Positions 63,387-64,000 of a stretch of 64,000 nt of DNA are shown here, one piece after another. Source of the DNA: Clostridium estertheticum subsp. estertheticum (lineage in GTDB: Bacteria; Bacillota; Clostridia; Clostridiales; Clostridiaceae); the NCBI RefSeq assembly GCF_001877035.1, contig NZ_CP015756.1:3091001-3155000 (forward strand), given 5' to 3'. The first letter of the stretch is position 1; each line of letters starts with the position of its first letter. The notes below the pieces were generated by a model. The model saw only the letters and a program-made list of their open reading frames with translations, did not search any database and was not told the origin of the DNA. The position numbers were made by a program, and so were the translations under genes.

Positions 63387-64000
63387 CTATTTCCATCTCA
63401 GAATTTCAATTTTATCATGTGTTTTTTTATAATTTATCAAATAAGGATGCCCTACTAAATTAAAAAGTGGTAAATCAGAGAGTGAATCGGAAAACATACA
63501 TGAATTTTCAAAATCCACCTCTATATTTTCTTTAAGCAAGACTTCTTTTAATCTTTTTACCTTTTCTTCACCCTTACAATTTTCACCTAAGATCTGATTT
63601 CTATGCAATCCATGCTCTTTTATAAAACGAGTTCCTATTACTTTATCGACTTCTTTTATATTATAGAGTTCACTTAAATAAAATTCAGCTGAAGCAGAAA
63701 TCAAATAAATTTTATACCCCTGTTTTTTCATTTTTTTTATAGTATCTATAGCGTCTTTATATAATATTTTGCTTAAACATTTTTCATAAAATTCTTTAAC
63801 AATTTTTTTCATATCATTTTCTTCTATACCGTCTATAAATCTTATAAAAATCTTTTTTGTTTTAGAAGCATCATATATTTTAAAGACATAAAAAAGGGAT
63901 GAAAATATGCTTTTAGGTAGATATTTTATATATTTGGGATTTCTCTTAAGCATGAAAATATAAAATTCTACTAAAGTCTCTCGTTTTGTTATTGTGTAAT
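63387..64000 (-). CDS. HAD-IB family phosphatase, 5' end beyond the window
   Basis: The frame is open to the window edge. A Met at 63953 is internal: the codons before it read YTITKRETLVEFYIF, which is the continuation of the DxDxT motif loop of HAD-IB enzymes, so the nucleophile aspartate lies just outside. Motif II (YLISAS) and motif IV (FSDSLSDLPLFNLVGHPY) are present. The substrate is unknown (serB-like family). Confidence 0.85.
   Translation of the reverse strand, partial: YTITKRETLVEFYIFMLKRNPKYIKYLPKSIFSSLFYVFKIYDASKTKKIFIRFIDGIEENDMKKIVKEFYEKCLSKILYKDAIDTIKKMKKQGYKIYLISASAEFYLSELYNIKEVDKVIGTRFIKEHGLHRNQILGENCKGEEKVKRLKEVLLKENIEVDFENSCMFSDSLSDLPLFNLVGHPYLINYKKTHDKIEILRWK

Overview
This 64 kb window is a large motility locus from a low-GC Gram-positive anaerobe, most likely Clostridium sensu stricto. 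Pointers are the AT-rich sequence, strong GGAGG ribosome binding sites with frequent GTG/TTG starts, a two-domain FliY in place of a simple FliN, a fused FliR-FlhB, FlbD, a SwrB-like protein after the motility sigma factor, and the FliW-CsrA pair. I cannot name the species. Nearly every gene is on the minus strand, so the text follows transcription from high to low coordinates. The one clear plus-strand gene is a third flagellin at 29.4 kb.

Layout in transcription order. (1) 64.0-62.4 kb: the end of a HAD phosphatase (cut by the window edge) and a class IV aminotransferase, both probably housekeeping. (2) 62.3-51.7 kb: chemotaxis and switch operon, fapA-like, cheW, cheD, cheB, cheR, cheA, cheC, cheY, cheW, fliM, fliY, closed by a terminator. 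(3) 51.6-43.9 kb: late operon behind a sigma-28-type promoter, flgM, flgN, flgK, flgL, fliW, csrA, flaG, an unknown gene, fliS, fliD and a fliT-like gene. (4) 43.9-30.3 kb: the main flagellin, with its own sigma-28 promoter and a leader carrying CsrA-type hairpins, then a flagellin glycosylation island: a frameshifted Maf transferase, a small helical protein, a hybrid glycosyltransferase, a second Maf, and pseudaminic-type sugar genes (pseF, pseH, pseI, pseB, pseG) with a methyltransferase and a sugar epimerase/dehydratase. (5) 30.3-22.4 kb: accessory region with two divergent flagellins, a YjfB-like protein, two unknown proteins, a secreted six-repeat protein, a nuclease fragment, a heptad-repeat coiled coil, and a broken REP-associated transposase among REP-like palindromes. 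(6) 22.3 kb to the left edge: basal body, export and motor operon, flgB-flgC-fliEFGHIJK-flgD-TIGR02530-flgE-flbD-motAB-fliL-fliO-fliP-fliQ-fliR/flhB-flhA-flhF-flhG-pilZ-fliA-swrB-like-small protein-flgF.

The genes form a nearly complete flagellar programme. FliA (SigD type) made at the end of the basal operon should switch on the sigma-28 promoters for flgM and the flagellins once FlgM is released. FliW-CsrA should tune flagellin translation through the leader hairpins. The pse genes would make a nonulosonic acid that Maf proteins attach to flagellin.

The most unusual part is the glycosylation island, which shows repeated duplication and decay. A relic of a second flagellin-maf junction lies at 38.5-38.8 kb. 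A duplicated pseB-pseG pair has decayed in a complementary way on either side of the methyltransferase at 32.4-33.6 kb. A one-base loss splits the first maf gene. No pseC aminotransferase is present in the window, so the sugar pathway must be completed elsewhere.
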